Assembly (NCBI GenBank): GCA_049840815.1
Contig: JASGJI010000011.1
Coordinates: forward strand, 124,001-188,000
Length of the DNA: 64,000 nt
Direction of reading: 5' to 3'
Source of the DNA: JASGDN01 sp049840815
GTDB lineage: Bacteria > Chloroflexota > Chloroflexia > Thermomicrobiales > UBA6265
A program made the position numbers and the translations under genes. Shown here in pieces: positions 18,201 through 26,354 of the stretch; within the stretch, counting starts at the first letter, position 1, and the number at the start of each line of letters is the position of its first letter. The notes beneath the pieces were generated by a model that was given only the letters and a program-made list of their open reading frames with translations, was not told the origin of the DNA and ran no database searches.

Positions 18201-19815
18201 CGATCGCGGGATTCGTGACCTGCGCGAAGCGCTGGCGGAAATACGCGGTGAGCGGTCGCGGCACATCGGAGAGGACGGCCAACGGCGCATCGTCGCCCAT
18301 CGACCACGTCGGCTCCTTACGCTCGCCCGCCATCGGCGTCACGATCAGGCGCAGGTCCTCAGCGGTGTAGCCCAGCGCCCGCTGGCGGGCGACGACCTTC
18401 GGATCGGCCTTGGTCAGCGCGGCGCGGGTCTTGGCGTCGGCATCCACAGGCACCGGGGAATCCTCGTCCGACTCCGGCTGGATGTCGAGGCGGACGCGAT
18501 TCTCTTCCAGCCACTGCGCGTAGGGCTGGTTCTGGGCGATTCCGTTCTTCAGGTCATCGTTGCGAACGATGATGCCGAGATCGGTGTCGATCAGGATCAT
18601 CTGGCCCGGTCCGAGCCGGCCCTTCTCGATCACCGAGGTCTGATCGATCTCGACCGTGCCGGCCTCCGACCCACCAACGAAGAGCCCATCCGCCGTGATC
18701 GCATAGCGGAACGGGCGCAGGCCGTTGCGGTCCAGCGTGGCTCCCGCAAGGACGCCATCGGTGAACCCAAGCGCAGCAGGACCATCCCACTGCTCCAGCA
18801 GACCGGCGTTGAAGTCGTAGAACGCACGGCGGGCCGGGTCCATGTCCGGGTACTGCTCCCACGGCTCCGGCACGCACATCATCAGCGCGCGCGGCAGGGA
18901 ACGATCACTCAGATTCAGCAACTCGATGGTGTTGTCGAGCGAAAGGGAGTCGGACCCGGACATCGAGACGACCGGGCAGAGTTCCTCGGAGGTGACACCC
19001 GGCAGCGCCAGCGATGGCGTGCGCGCCTGCATCCACAGCCGGTTGCCCTGGACGGTGTTGATCTCGCCGTTGTGCGCGATCAGGCGGAATGGCTGTGCGA
19101 GCCCCCAGGTCGGGAAGGTATTGGTGCTGTAACGCTGGTGGAAGAGGGCAATGGCACTCTCGACCGCCAGGTTCTGGAGGTCCGGATAAAAGGAAGCGAG
19201 GTCCTCCGGCAGGCAGAAGCCCTTGTAGATCAGCGTGCGGGAGGAGCAGGATGCAATGAAGAGATCGGCGTCTGTGAACCCCTTCGCCTGCGCGGCCCGC
19301 TCGACCGCGCGTCGGTAGAGCACCAACGCATGCTCGAAGGCCTCCGTCTCGATCCCGGCCGGCCGCGCGATCACCGCCTGCTTGATGGTCGGGCGGGTGT
19401 TCTCCGCCGTCTCGCTGAGCACGGAAGGATTGACCGGCACCTCGCGCCAGCCGACCAGCTCCAGCCCGCGATCGGCGGCGGCAGATGCGAAGAACCCCTT
19501 CGCCTGTGCCAGCTTCGCCTCGTCGCGCGGCAGGAAGGCCATTGCCACGCCGTACTGCCCCTTGTCCGCTCCAGCGAGCTCCGCGAACAGCGCGTGCGGC
19601 ACCTGGAGGAGAATGCCCGCGCCGTCACCAGTGCGGGGATCAGCCCCGACACCGCCACGATGCGTGAGGTTCACCAGCCCCGCCAGCGCTCGCTCCACGA
19701 TGGAACGGGACGGCTTCCCGGCAATATCGACCACGAGGCCGACACCGCAGGAATCGTGTTCGTAGGCGGGCGAATGGAGCGGGGCATCCATGCGGGGCTG
19801 GTGCGATTCGGTCAT
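15289..19815 (-). CDS. gltB: Glutamate synthase, large (ferredoxin- or NADPH-linked) subunit
   Basis: 1508 residues. Converts 2-oxoglutarate and glutamine to two glutamates. The nucleophile Cys of the class II glutamine amidotransferase is residue 23 (HDSCGVGL), implying removal of a 22-residue propeptide. The central and FMN-binding synthase domains follow (SGHTGGTGAAPLASIKHAG, LRTDGGIKTPEDV), then the 3Fe-4S cysteines in CHLNTCPTGIATQ (about 1131), and the C-terminal GXGXG beta-helix (GNTILYGATGGT, GDHGLEYMTGG). ATG with AAGGA upstream. The small subunit GltD is not adjacent. It diverges from a glutamine synthetase homologue, forming the GS-GOGAT ammonium assimilation pair. Confidence 0.96.
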   Translation of the reverse strand: MTESHQPRMDAPLHSPAYEHDSCGVGLVVDIAGKPSRSIVERALAGLVNLTHRGGVGADPRTGDGAGILLQVPHALFAELAGADKGQYGVAMAFLPRDEAKLAQAKGFFASAAADRGLELVGWREVPVNPSVLSETAENTRPTIKQAVIARPAGIETEAFEHALVLYRRAVERAAQAKGFTDADLFIASCSSRTLIYKGFCLPEDLASFYPDLQNLAVESAIALFHQRYSTNTFPTWGLAQPFRLIAHNGEINTVQGNRLWMQARTPSLALPGVTSEELCPVVSMSGSDSLSLDNTIELLNLSDRSLPRALMMCVPEPWEQYPDMDPARRAFYDFNAGLLEQWDGPAALGFTDGVLAGATLDRNGLRPFRYAITADGLFVGGSEAGTVEIDQTSVIEKGRLGPGQMILIDTDLGIIVRNDDLKNGIAQNQPYAQWLEENRVRLDIQPESDEDSPVPVDADAKTRAALTKADPKVVARQRALGYTAEDLRLIVTPMAGERKEPTWSMGDDAPLAVLSDVPRPLTAYFRQRFAQVTNPAIDSLRERRVMALDTFVGPRGNLLAETAKQAKLIHLKSVVLWPSELQGIRTQTVLKVAEIGTVFALAEPEGALRAKQEAVIAEAEQAVRDGAQVLVFSDRGLDEQHAVVPMPLVIGGVHHHLIAVGLRDRADLIAESGEVFDVHQLAVLIGYGASAVHPWMALEASTQLAGQRGYEEIRPLELRRNYLYSMEYGFLKVTSKMGISTASGYRGAQIFEILGLGSEIVSRCFPGTPSRLGGIGFAEVEADIRTRHEAAFTEMTPRLPDFGVVKFKKDGEAHAYAPAIVKAMQKATAENDRAAYETYRELVREQPKTTIRDLLAIKPMGPAISVDEVESARDITKRFIVTAMSLGSLSPEAHQTLAIAMNRIGGRSNSGEGGEDPNWYDDKIGDIRHNKVKQVASGRFGVTTRYLTNAEELEIKVAQGAKPGEGGQLPGFKVTAFVARMRHAVEGLPLISPPPHHDIYSIEDLAQLIYDLRQVNPKAKIGVKLVAEAGVGTVAAGVAKARADYILISGHTGGTGAAPLASIKHAGISWEIGLAETQQTLVMNQLRSRVRLRTDGGIKTPEDVLYGAIFGADEFGFGTSILVAIGCDMARQCHLNTCPTGIATQREDLRAKYIGTPEMVIAYFEQLTQALRELMASLGIRSLADLIGRTDLLEPVALEGRAAMLDLSALLAEPVPAEQRRKLIEVDHNADETLDDRILREIEPRLARGEGVEFSSEIKTENRTVGARIAGAMSLLREPRADGEPIRLDRVSLHFTGSAGQSFGAFGVPGLSLTLEGEANDYVGKGMSGGEIAIYPIRDAAFDTPQAIAGNTILYGATGGTVFLAGKVGERFAVRNSGATAVVEGVGDHGLEYMTGGTTVILGPTGRNFGAGMTNGVGYVLDVDGGFESRINAESIALQDVAANEAIELKSLIERHVAATGSTYAAGLLANWEETLPRFFRVVPKAVLELLTLQAEAEKEATAGAAD

Positions 19816-20395
19816 TCCTGTATTCCTTCGCGTGCGCGGTGGGGGCAGATCGGCCACGTTCCCAAGTGAACGGACCAGTGTCCTGGACGGCGCACGACGC
19901 TCTACGCAAGGGGGTCGACGTGTCGGTATTCGGGCACCGACCACGAGGGTGTTGGACCGATGGAACGAGTGATTGTGAAATCAGACACAACCAGAAGGGT
20001 CCACATTGTCCCAGGCCTGAACGAGGGTGATCGTCGTCGATCCGGTTCCCGCAGGCATCACAAAGCACCCGTTCCACGCCATTGTGGGAGATTCCAGTGT
20101 ATTTCCGTCCTTGCCGAGGCAACAGGTACGGAACGCCAAGATCGCCGTGTTTGCTTTTTAGACTCAATGCCCAAAGACTCCGACAGCATGCACAGGGCAG
20201 AAAACGCCCTCGCCAGCTAGGCTGTATGCATGATTCCCGAACCGGAATCGACAAAATCCGCGAGGTTCCATCCGGTTCGCCCGCCCTTCCCCAGCCGTCG
20301 GTGGCGCGGCTTTGGATGATCAGCACATAATCCGCTCAGCATATGTCGTTTCGCCGCCCGACTTGCCGGTGGCGTTTGGTACGAGGAGCCTGAAG
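19816..20395. promoter_or_regulatory. Divergent gltB/glnA-like control region
   Basis: This 580-bp interval has no gene I can support. It is relatively AT-rich around 20140-20190 (TTGCTTTTTAGACTC). A clean dyad TTGTG-N8-CACAA lies at 19973-19990, about 160 bases upstream of gltB, and is the best operator candidate. AGGAG near 20383 is the ribosome binding site of the glutamine synthetase homologue. Both divergent promoters should lie here. Confidence 0.5.
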
Positions 20396-21766
20396 ATGTC
20401 CGGTTTCGAGTTTGGGTCGCTGGAGCCCCAACACCGCGAGGATCTGATCGCGGATGCCCTTGCGCGCGTCGTCGAGGGCGACATTCGCATCGTCGACCTC
20501 CAGTTCAGCGACATCTCCGGCGGCATGAAGGCCCTGACCATTCCCGCCAACCTGCTGGAATACACGTTCCGCCATGGATATCGCTTCGACGGTGCGGCCC
20601 TCACCGGAGGCCAGCGGCAGGTGGAGCTGGATCTCTATCTCGCACCCGATCCCGCCACCCTCCTCATCGCCCCCACGCGGGATGGCTCCATTCGCCGCGC
20701 CCAGTTCTTCTGCTGGGTTCTCCGGCGCGACGGCCAGGCCTTCGCCGGCGACCCCCGATCCACCCTGGAGACCCAGCTACGCAAGGCCGCCGAGCTCGGC
20801 TTCGATTACCGCGTCGGGGCGGAGATGGAGTTCTATCTCCTGAAGGGACGGCAGACGGATCACACGCTGCTCCCGTCCACCGACGCCGCCGGATACTTCG
20901 ATATTGGCGAGGATGTCCTCTCCGAGACCCGCGACGAGATCGTGGCCAGCCTGCAGGAGATGGGCGTTGGCGTTGGCGGCGCCCACCACGAAACCGGCCC
21001 CGGCCAGCAGGAGCTCGACCTGAGTCACGCGGGCGGCATCCGCATCGCCGACCAGATCACTACCACGCGGCAGGTGATCCGCTCGATCGCCCAGCGCCGG
21101 GGGCTGCGTGCCACCTTCATGGCGAAACCATTTTCCGAGGCACCTGGCTCCGGCATGCATCTCTTCCAACGCCTGCTCCGCTACCCGGACGGCGAGGATC
21201 TCCTGCGCGATCCGGGGTCGGCCGATGGCCTCACCACCACCGCGCGTCATTTCATCGGCGGCCAGCTCGCCAACGCCCAGGGCATGAGCGCCATTGCCTG
21301 TACCACGGTCAACTCTTACAAGCGGCTGGCGGACGGGCACCGCGCACCGCGGCATGCAACCTGGGCGCGGGTCAGCCAGGCATCCCTCATTCGGGTGCCG
21401 GGAGCCAGCCCGGACCAGATGGCCGATATCGAACTTCGCAGCCCCGATGCGATGGCAAACCCCTATCTCCTGATCGCCGCCACGCTGGGAACCGCGATGG
21501 CCGGCATCCGCAGCGGCGAGGAACCACCGATCCCCGTGGACGAGAACCTCGTTGCCTACGACGACGACGAGTTGAACCGGCTCGGTGTCCCCCGGCTCCC
21601 GAGCACGCTCGGCGAGGCGCTGGATGCCCTGGCCGCCGACGACGTCGTGCGAAACGCCATCGGCCCCTACATCTTCGATCAGTTGCTGACCGTGAAGCGT
21701 GCGGAATGGGCCGAGTACCGCCGTCACGTCAGCCCGTGGGAACATCTCCGCTATGGCGATCTCTAG
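20396..21766 (+). CDS. Glutamine synthetase family protein (divergent type I)
   Basis: 456 residues with both the beta-grasp and catalytic domains. Catalytic blocks are present: GAEMEFYLLKG (about 142), HHETGPGQQELDL (about 200), TFMAKPFSEAPGSGMHLFQ (about 240-258), NSYKRL, IELRSPDAMANPYL. Two signatures are altered: FDGSS is FDGAALTGG, and the NRSA(S/L)IR catalytic-Arg block reads VSQASLIRVP. The adenylylation site loop of the enterobacterial enzyme is absent. ATG with GAGGAG eight bases upstream. The opposite-facing gltB supports a role in ammonium assimilation, and a PucR-type regulator follows after 40 bases. It may be a true glutamine synthetase or a gamma-glutamyl ligase of another amine. 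Confidence 0.88.
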   Translation: MSGFEFGSLEPQHREDLIADALARVVEGDIRIVDLQFSDISGGMKALTIPANLLEYTFRHGYRFDGAALTGGQRQVELDLYLAPDPATLLIAPTRDGSIRRAQFFCWVLRRDGQAFAGDPRSTLETQLRKAAELGFDYRVGAEMEFYLLKGRQTDHTLLPSTDAAGYFDIGEDVLSETRDEIVASLQEMGVGVGGAHHETGPGQQELDLSHAGGIRIADQITTTRQVIRSIAQRRGLRATFMAKPFSEAPGSGMHLFQRLLRYPDGEDLLRDPGSADGLTTTARHFIGGQLANAQGMSAIACTTVNSYKRLADGHRAPRHATWARVSQASLIRVPGASPDQMADIELRSPDAMANPYLLIAATLGTAMAGIRSGEEPPIPVDENLVAYDDDELNRLGVPRLPSTLGEALDALAADDVVRNAIGPYIFDQLLTVKRAEWAEYRRHVSPWEHLRYGDL

Positions 21767-21806
21767 CCTGGATCACCCCGTTCTTTCGGCCCCTGGAGCG
21801 CAACCG

Positions 21807-23456
21807 ATGATCTCCGTCAACGACATCCTCCGGAAGGCCCTTCCCGACCCCACGCGCGTTATCGCCGGCGAATCCGGGCTGGGCCGGGAAGTCACATGGG
21901 CGACCCGCCTGCGTCCGGCTCCCCCCGCCTTCGAGCACCTGAGCGGCGGCGAAATCGTGCTCCTCCCGCCCCATGTGCTGGAGATGCTGGACGAGCGCTT
22001 GACGCTCGACCAGGCGATCCGGCAGCTTTCGGGGTTCGGCGTCGCCGCCATCGCCCTGTCGGACGCCGTTGACGAAGCCGCCCTCCGTTCTTCCATTGAA
22101 GCGGGCATTCCCCTGCTCATGCTGCCGGAGGGCATCGACTACAGCGCGCTGGAGCGAAACACCTCGCGCTACATCACCGAACGCCGCCGCGAGATCCAGC
22201 GCCGCGGCCAGGAGGCAGGACGCCGCCTGATGGAGCTGGCGATCGGCGGCGAGTCGCTGGAGGCGCTGGCAACGGACCTCTCCCGCCTTGCCGGCCGCGC
22301 CGTTGCAATCGAGGGACGCGATGGCCGCATCCTCGCCTTGAGTGCGAACGCAGCGTCGAAATACGGCGTCACCGACCCGGACGCCATCCTGCTTCCCACT
22401 CGCGCGACGGTCCAGAACTGGCTGCGCAGCGTCGCCGCGACGAGCTCCGCCGAACCGCCAACCGCGACCTATCAGACCGATTCCGGCTGGAGCCGGATCG
22501 TGGCGCCGGTGATCGGACGCGACGGCTTGCTGGGCAATGTCTCGCTCTTCACCCCAACCGGTGAAGATGTCATCGAGGATGGCCTGCTGGCGTCACGCGG
22601 GGCAGCAGCCGCGGCCGTCGCGCTCTCGCGGGAGGAAGCCGCGCTCAGCGCCCGCCAGGAGATCGAGCTGAACGTGCTCGACGAGATCCTGGACGGCGCG
22701 CTCCGGAGCGAGGTCTCGCTGCTCCAGCAATCGCAGCGCCTCGGTCACGACCTGAACGGATCGTATGTCGCGCTGATCGCCCGCGTGGAGCCCGCCCCGA
22801 ACGCGCCGGCCCGCGCTCGTGACGGGCGCTGGTCGATCCTCGAAGACGGCCTGCAACGGGCCGCGAGAGATCGCAATGCCCGCATCATGTGGCGCGTGCG
22901 CAACACCAGCGCGGAGGTGATCTGGCCCATCGCGACGGAAGGGGAGGTCGAGGAGATCGTCGTCACCCTGCGCAACGACCTGAACGCCGCCGTCGCGATC
23001 CACGCCTCGTCGGAGGTGGTATCGCTCGGCGTCGGGCGGGCACGGTCAGGGATCGAGGGCATCCGGCAATCGCATCAGGAAGCGCGGCAGGCCCTGACGC
23101 TGGGACGTCGCCTGCGCGGGCCGGGGCACGTCACCTCGTTCGACCAGCTCGGCGTCTACCGGCTGATCTATGCGGCAGAGAACCTGCCGGAACTGAAGAC
23201 CTTCCAGGATGAGGCGCTCGGCTCGCTGCTCGACTACGACCGGATGCACGGGGCGGAACTGATCAAGACGCTGGAGGCGTTCTTCGCGGCGAATTGCAGC
23301 CCGAAGGAGGCGGCGACCCTGCTCCACGTTCACCGGAACACGGTGCTCTACCGGCTGGAGCGGATCGCCGAGATCACGGGTCAGGACCTGAACGACGCCG
23401 ACATCCGCCTGCGCCTGCATCTGGCGCTGCATGTCCGGCTGGCATTCTCCGCCTGA
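21807..23456 (+). CDS. PucR family transcriptional regulator
   Basis: 549 residues. An N-terminal PucR purine-catabolism domain (about 1-120: MISVNDILRKALPDPTRV, GGEIVLLPPHVLEML) is followed by a coiled segment and GAF-like region (about 130-290), a CdaR GGDEF-like domain, and a C-terminal PucR/HTH_30 domain (KTLEAFFAANCSPKEAATLL, HVHRNTVLYRLERI, about 495-530). Such regulators control nitrogen-source genes. ATG with GGAG eight bases upstream; an ATG at 21753 overlapping the previous gene is possible. Its position 40 bases after the glutamine synthetase homologue suggests one operon and nitrogen control. Confidence 0.88.
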   Translation: MISVNDILRKALPDPTRVIAGESGLGREVTWATRLRPAPPAFEHLSGGEIVLLPPHVLEMLDERLTLDQAIRQLSGFGVAAIALSDAVDEAALRSSIEAGIPLLMLPEGIDYSALERNTSRYITERRREIQRRGQEAGRRLMELAIGGESLEALATDLSRLAGRAVAIEGRDGRILALSANAASKYGVTDPDAILLPTRATVQNWLRSVAATSSAEPPTATYQTDSGWSRIVAPVIGRDGLLGNVSLFTPTGEDVIEDGLLASRGAAAAAVALSREEAALSARQEIELNVLDEILDGALRSEVSLLQQSQRLGHDLNGSYVALIARVEPAPNAPARARDGRWSILEDGLQRAARDRNARIMWRVRNTSAEVIWPIATEGEVEEIVVTLRNDLNAAVAIHASSEVVSLGVGRARSGIEGIRQSHQEARQALTLGRRLRGPGHVTSFDQLGVYRLIYAAENLPELKTFQDEALGSLLDYDRMHGAELIKTLEAFFAANCSPKEAATLLHVHRNTVLYRLERIAEITGQDLNDADIRLRLHLALHVRLAFSA

Positions 23457-23483
23457 TCGGCGTCGGGACAGACCACACCAACG

Positions 23484-23517
23484 AACGACCTCGCGCGACG
23501 CATCGCGCGAGGTCGTT
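23484..23517. terminator. Perfect 15-bp stem, convergent terminator
   Basis: AACGACCTCGCGCGA pairs fully with its complement over a CGCA loop, between the convergent PucR and VOC genes. Confidence 0.8.
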
Positions 23518-23563
23518 GCATTCCAGAGGCTGGTCCGGATTGCCGTGGCGATTCGGTCCGGGA

Positions 23564-23956
23564 TCACCCTCTCCAGAGGCAGAAGGGATGACCGTCCGGG
23601 TCGAGGTGGACGCGCACGTCATCCTGCGGCTGGAAGTCGGCCAGCACCGCTCCGCACGCCTTCGCCCAGGTGCAGGCCGCGTCCAGATCCTCCACATGGA
23701 TGTCGAGATGCATCATCATCTGCGGCTCCCCCTGCTTCGCCGGCCAGACGGGACGCACGTAAAGGTCTTCTTTCTGGAACCCGAGATAGTGACGCTCCCC
23801 GAGTGGACCGACAATGGTCGCCCAGCCAGGTTCGTCGGACCGGATCTGCCAGCCCAGGAGCTTCGCGTAGAACCGCGCCAGCGCCTGCGGGTCCGGCGAA
23901 TTCAGCACCACCGACCGCCATTCGATCCCACCAACGCCGTGATCCGCCTCTCCCAT
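23564..23956 (-). CDS. VOC/glyoxalase superfamily protein
   Basis: 130 residues with the paired beta-alpha-beta-beta-beta units of the vicinal oxygen chelate fold: WRSVVLNSPDPQALARFY, KLLGWQI, then HLDIHVEDLDAACTWAKACG and VRVHLDPDGHPFCLW. The metal-site His/Glu pattern is partly present (His in MMMHLDIHV, none at the usual N-terminal position), so it may bind a ligand without glyoxalase activity. Start ATG six bases after GGGAGG. Substrate unknown. Confidence 0.83.
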   Translation of the reverse strand: MGEADHGVGGIEWRSVVLNSPDPQALARFYAKLLGWQIRSDEPGWATIVGPLGERHYLGFQKEDLYVRPVWPAKQGEPQMMMHLDIHVEDLDAACTWAKACGAVLADFQPQDDVRVHLDPDGHPFCLWRG

Positions 23957-24083
23957 CATCCACCTCCCTGGGTGCGCCGTTCGACTATCGCCGAGGGGTA
24001 TGCGAGAACCGTGCCCAGACATTCATACCGAATCCGACTGGTCTGGCAGGGCATGGGGAGCGATTCTGAAGGATGGTGGCATC

Positions 24084-24108
24084 GGACCGACACGGGGTCG
24101 GTCCCTAC
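24084..24108 (-). repeat. REP-like element (GTAG foot)
   Basis: On the minus strand, GTAG is followed by an 8-bp hairpin, GGACCGAC with GTCGGTCC, and a 5-nt loop. A second GTAGGG lies 18 bases to the right on the plus strand. The rest of the 24023-24225 gap shows nothing else. Confidence 0.6.
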
Positions 24109-24225
24109 GAAAGTATGCCCTGTACGTAGGGAGTTCTGAGCAACGCCGAAGAACCGCGTGTCCGTCCGGCCTCCCCACCCGTCAATTCAGGCATCCAAAC
24201 ACCCACCCTTTACCAGGATTCGGTA

Positions 24226-25296
24226 TCACTCCATCACGATGCAGACCTTGCCGGACTTCCCCTCGTCCGCAACGCGGTAGGCCTCGGCCGCATCCTCCAG
24301 CCCGAAGCGATGCGAGACGATCCGCTCCGGATGAATACCCCAACGCACCAGATGTTCCGCCAACTCCTCCATGTGCCCGACGCTCGTCACCCATGAGCCC
24401 ATCAGCGTGATCTGGGGATGGATCAGCATCTGGCTGACATCGATATCGAGTCGATTCCCTTCACCCACCATCACGCAGCGCCCGAACCGGCGCGTGGACC
24501 GCAATGCAAGCTCCCGCGCCGCCGGATTCCCGGAGCAATCGACTGAAACCTCACACCCGAAACCATCGGTCAGCTGCAGGATGTGCCGGTGAGTGTCGTC
24601 GTTCGAGATCAGCCCCTCGTCGATCGCGCCAACCTCCAGCGCGAAGGAAAGCCGCTCCGCCGCGACATCGGTGCCGATCACGGTCGACGCGCCCATCGCC
24701 TTCGCCAGCACCCCGACCGCCATCCCGACCGGTCCCATCCCGGTGACAAGCACCCGGTCGCGTCCGGAGACGCTCGCCTTCCGCAGCGCCTCGTAGGCAG
24801 TGCCGAAACCGCACGCGATCAACGCGCCATCGACATACGTCAGCGGCTCCGGCAGTGGCACGCACGTCGCCTCGGAGGCGAGCACGAACTCCGCGTGCCC
24901 GCCGTCCCGCTGCCACCCATAGGCGGCGCGCTGGGGCGATGTGCAGGAGATCATGTATCCCTCACGGCAATCGGGACAGACACCGCATCCCGCAATATGG
25001 TAGAGGATGACGCGATCGCCGACGCCGAAGCGATGGCATCCCTCCCCGACCGCGACGATCTGCCCGGACGGCTCGTGCCCGGCGATCACGCCCTGATACG
25101 CCTCCGGCCCATGCCCGAGGTGTTCGCGATAGATGGCGCGGATATCACTGCCGCAGATGGAGGACGCCTTCATCCGCACCAGCACCTCGCCATGACCGGG
25201 CGTCGGCACAGGAGCATCCACGAACTCGACCTGCCTCCCGCCGGGAAGCCTCACACCGCGCATCGAACCGCTCTCCGAAGTCATCCTCGTATCCAT
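24226..25296 (-). CDS. Zinc-dependent medium-chain alcohol/polyol dehydrogenase
   Basis: 356 residues. The catalytic zinc site starts with Cys and Asp in SSICGSDIR and GHEPSGQI. The structural zinc lobe has four-cysteine spacing CGVCPDCREGYMISC. The Rossmann motif is VLVTGMGPVGMAVGVLA, then VIGTDV. The set resembles L-threonine/sorbitol/xylitol-type dehydrogenases acting on secondary alcohols with NAD(P). ATG with GAAGGAAAA five bases upstream. Its first 152 bases overlap the 3' end of the LigD-type polymerase gene in another frame. Substrate unknown. Confidence 0.88.
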   Translation of the reverse strand: MDTRMTSESGSMRGVRLPGGRQVEFVDAPVPTPGHGEVLVRMKASSICGSDIRAIYREHLGHGPEAYQGVIAGHEPSGQIVAVGEGCHRFGVGDRVILYHIAGCGVCPDCREGYMISCTSPQRAAYGWQRDGGHAEFVLASEATCVPLPEPLTYVDGALIACGFGTAYEALRKASVSGRDRVLVTGMGPVGMAVGVLAKAMGASTVIGTDVAAERLSFALEVGAIDEGLISNDDTHRHILQLTDGFGCEVSVDCSGNPAARELALRSTRRFGRCVMVGEGNRLDIDVSQMLIHPQITLMGSWVTSVGHMEELAEHLVRWGIHPERIVSHRFGLEDAAEAYRVADEGKSGKVCIVME

Positions 25297-26221
25297 CGGT
25301 TTTCCTTCGTTCAGCTGGGGACGCCCCGGTCGCAACCAGGGCGAAGATGTCGCCGTGCTCGTCCAGACGTCGCCGCACCTCGTCCGGGCCGAGCTGGACG
25401 ATACCAGGCGCGATCTCATCCCAGAAACGTGGCGCGGCAACAGTCGGATTCGGGCCTTTCGCGCGCAGGGTATACGGCGTGGCAGTCGAGCGCGAGGGGT
25501 GATTCTGGCTCCAGTCGAGGAAGATCCTGCCGCCTCGATGCTCCTTGCGGACGTTCGTCACGATCCGGTCCGGATGCGCGGTCTCCAGTACGCGCCCGAG
25601 CGCCTTCACCCAATCGTGGACGGCGAGCGCCGTCCGCTGCCCATCGAGCGCGGCGTAGACATGGATGCCCTTCCCCCCGCTACTGACCGGCACGAGGCCC
25701 TCCGCCCGCAGGCGATCTGCCACGAGACGGGCAACCTCCGCGCAATCGTCCAGGGTCGTTCCCTCGCCGGGATCGAGGTCGATCACAAGGCGATCAGGTC
25801 TGCGCACACCACCGCGCGGCCCAATCCGCCATTGCGGCGTGTGCAACTCCAGCGCGGCCTGGTTCGCCATCCAGACAAGCCCAGCGAGATCGTCGATGAC
25901 GGGGTAGCGCACGTCCTTCGACGCGGGATCGCCGGGGCTGGCGTCGATCGTGAACGCGCGCAGCCAATCTGGTGCATAGCGGGGAAGGTTCTTCTCGAAG
26001 AACCGTTCGCCGCCGAAGCCGTCCGGGAAGCGGATGCGTGTGACGGGGCGATTACGAAGCTGGGGCAGGATGACCGCCGCGATAGCGGTGACGTAGTCGA
26101 TCACACCGGCCTTGGTGAGACCAGACCCCGGGAACATCACCTTGTCCGGGCTGGACAGCGTGACCTGCCGGCCATCAATGGTGACTGTCCGCTTGGCAGT
26201 AGTCTGGTTCGCGGCTGTCAT
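25145..26221 (-). CDS. LigD-type primase-polymerase (Prim-Pol domain, stand-alone)
   Basis: 358 residues matching the polymerase module of bacterial ATP-dependent DNA ligase LigD, which extends ends in Ku-dependent non-homologous end joining: LSSPDKVMFPG, TRIRFPDGFGGERFFEK, catalytic DxD in LVIDLDPGEG, VPVSSGGKGIHVY, RIFLDWSQN and the RAKGP block. No ligase or nuclease domain is attached, and Ku is not in this window. Start ATG after GGAGGGGGG. The last ~50 residues (after ALVATG) look non-conserved and Arg/Cys-rich; they read into the dehydrogenase gene, suggesting a lost stop codon. Confidence 0.88.
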   Translation of the reverse strand: MTAANQTTAKRTVTIDGRQVTLSSPDKVMFPGSGLTKAGVIDYVTAIAAVILPQLRNRPVTRIRFPDGFGGERFFEKNLPRYAPDWLRAFTIDASPGDPASKDVRYPVIDDLAGLVWMANQAALELHTPQWRIGPRGGVRRPDRLVIDLDPGEGTTLDDCAEVARLVADRLRAEGLVPVSSGGKGIHVYAALDGQRTALAVHDWVKALGRVLETAHPDRIVTNVRKEHRGGRIFLDWSQNHPSRSTATPYTLRAKGPNPTVAAPRFWDEIAPGIVQLGPDEVRRRLDEHGDIFALVATGASPAERRKTDGYEDDFGERFDARCEASRREAGRVRGCSCADARSWRGAGADEGVLHLRQ

Positions 26222-26285
26222 TGTCGTATCCCCCCTCCTGCGGTACACGGTCATCATCCCGCGTCGGAGGAAGGGGAGCAATCCC

Positions 26286-26334
26286 GCACACGATGAAGGG
26301 CCGGTGCGGGAGGCATCGGCCCTTCATCGTGTGC
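26286..26334. terminator. Long perfect-stem terminator
   Basis: 18-bp perfect stem (GCACACGATGAAGGGCCG with complement) and 13-nt loop, between the aminotransferase stop and the polymerase start on the same strand. Confidence 0.8.
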
Positions 26335-26354
26335 GTCGCACGACGCGCAGAATC

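Noticed and set aside
15445..19869. Very long open frame antisense to gltB (about 1470 codons)
   Set aside because: It is Arg/Asp/His-rich, has no recognisable domain, and mirrors the high-GC third positions of gltB; an artefact of codon bias.
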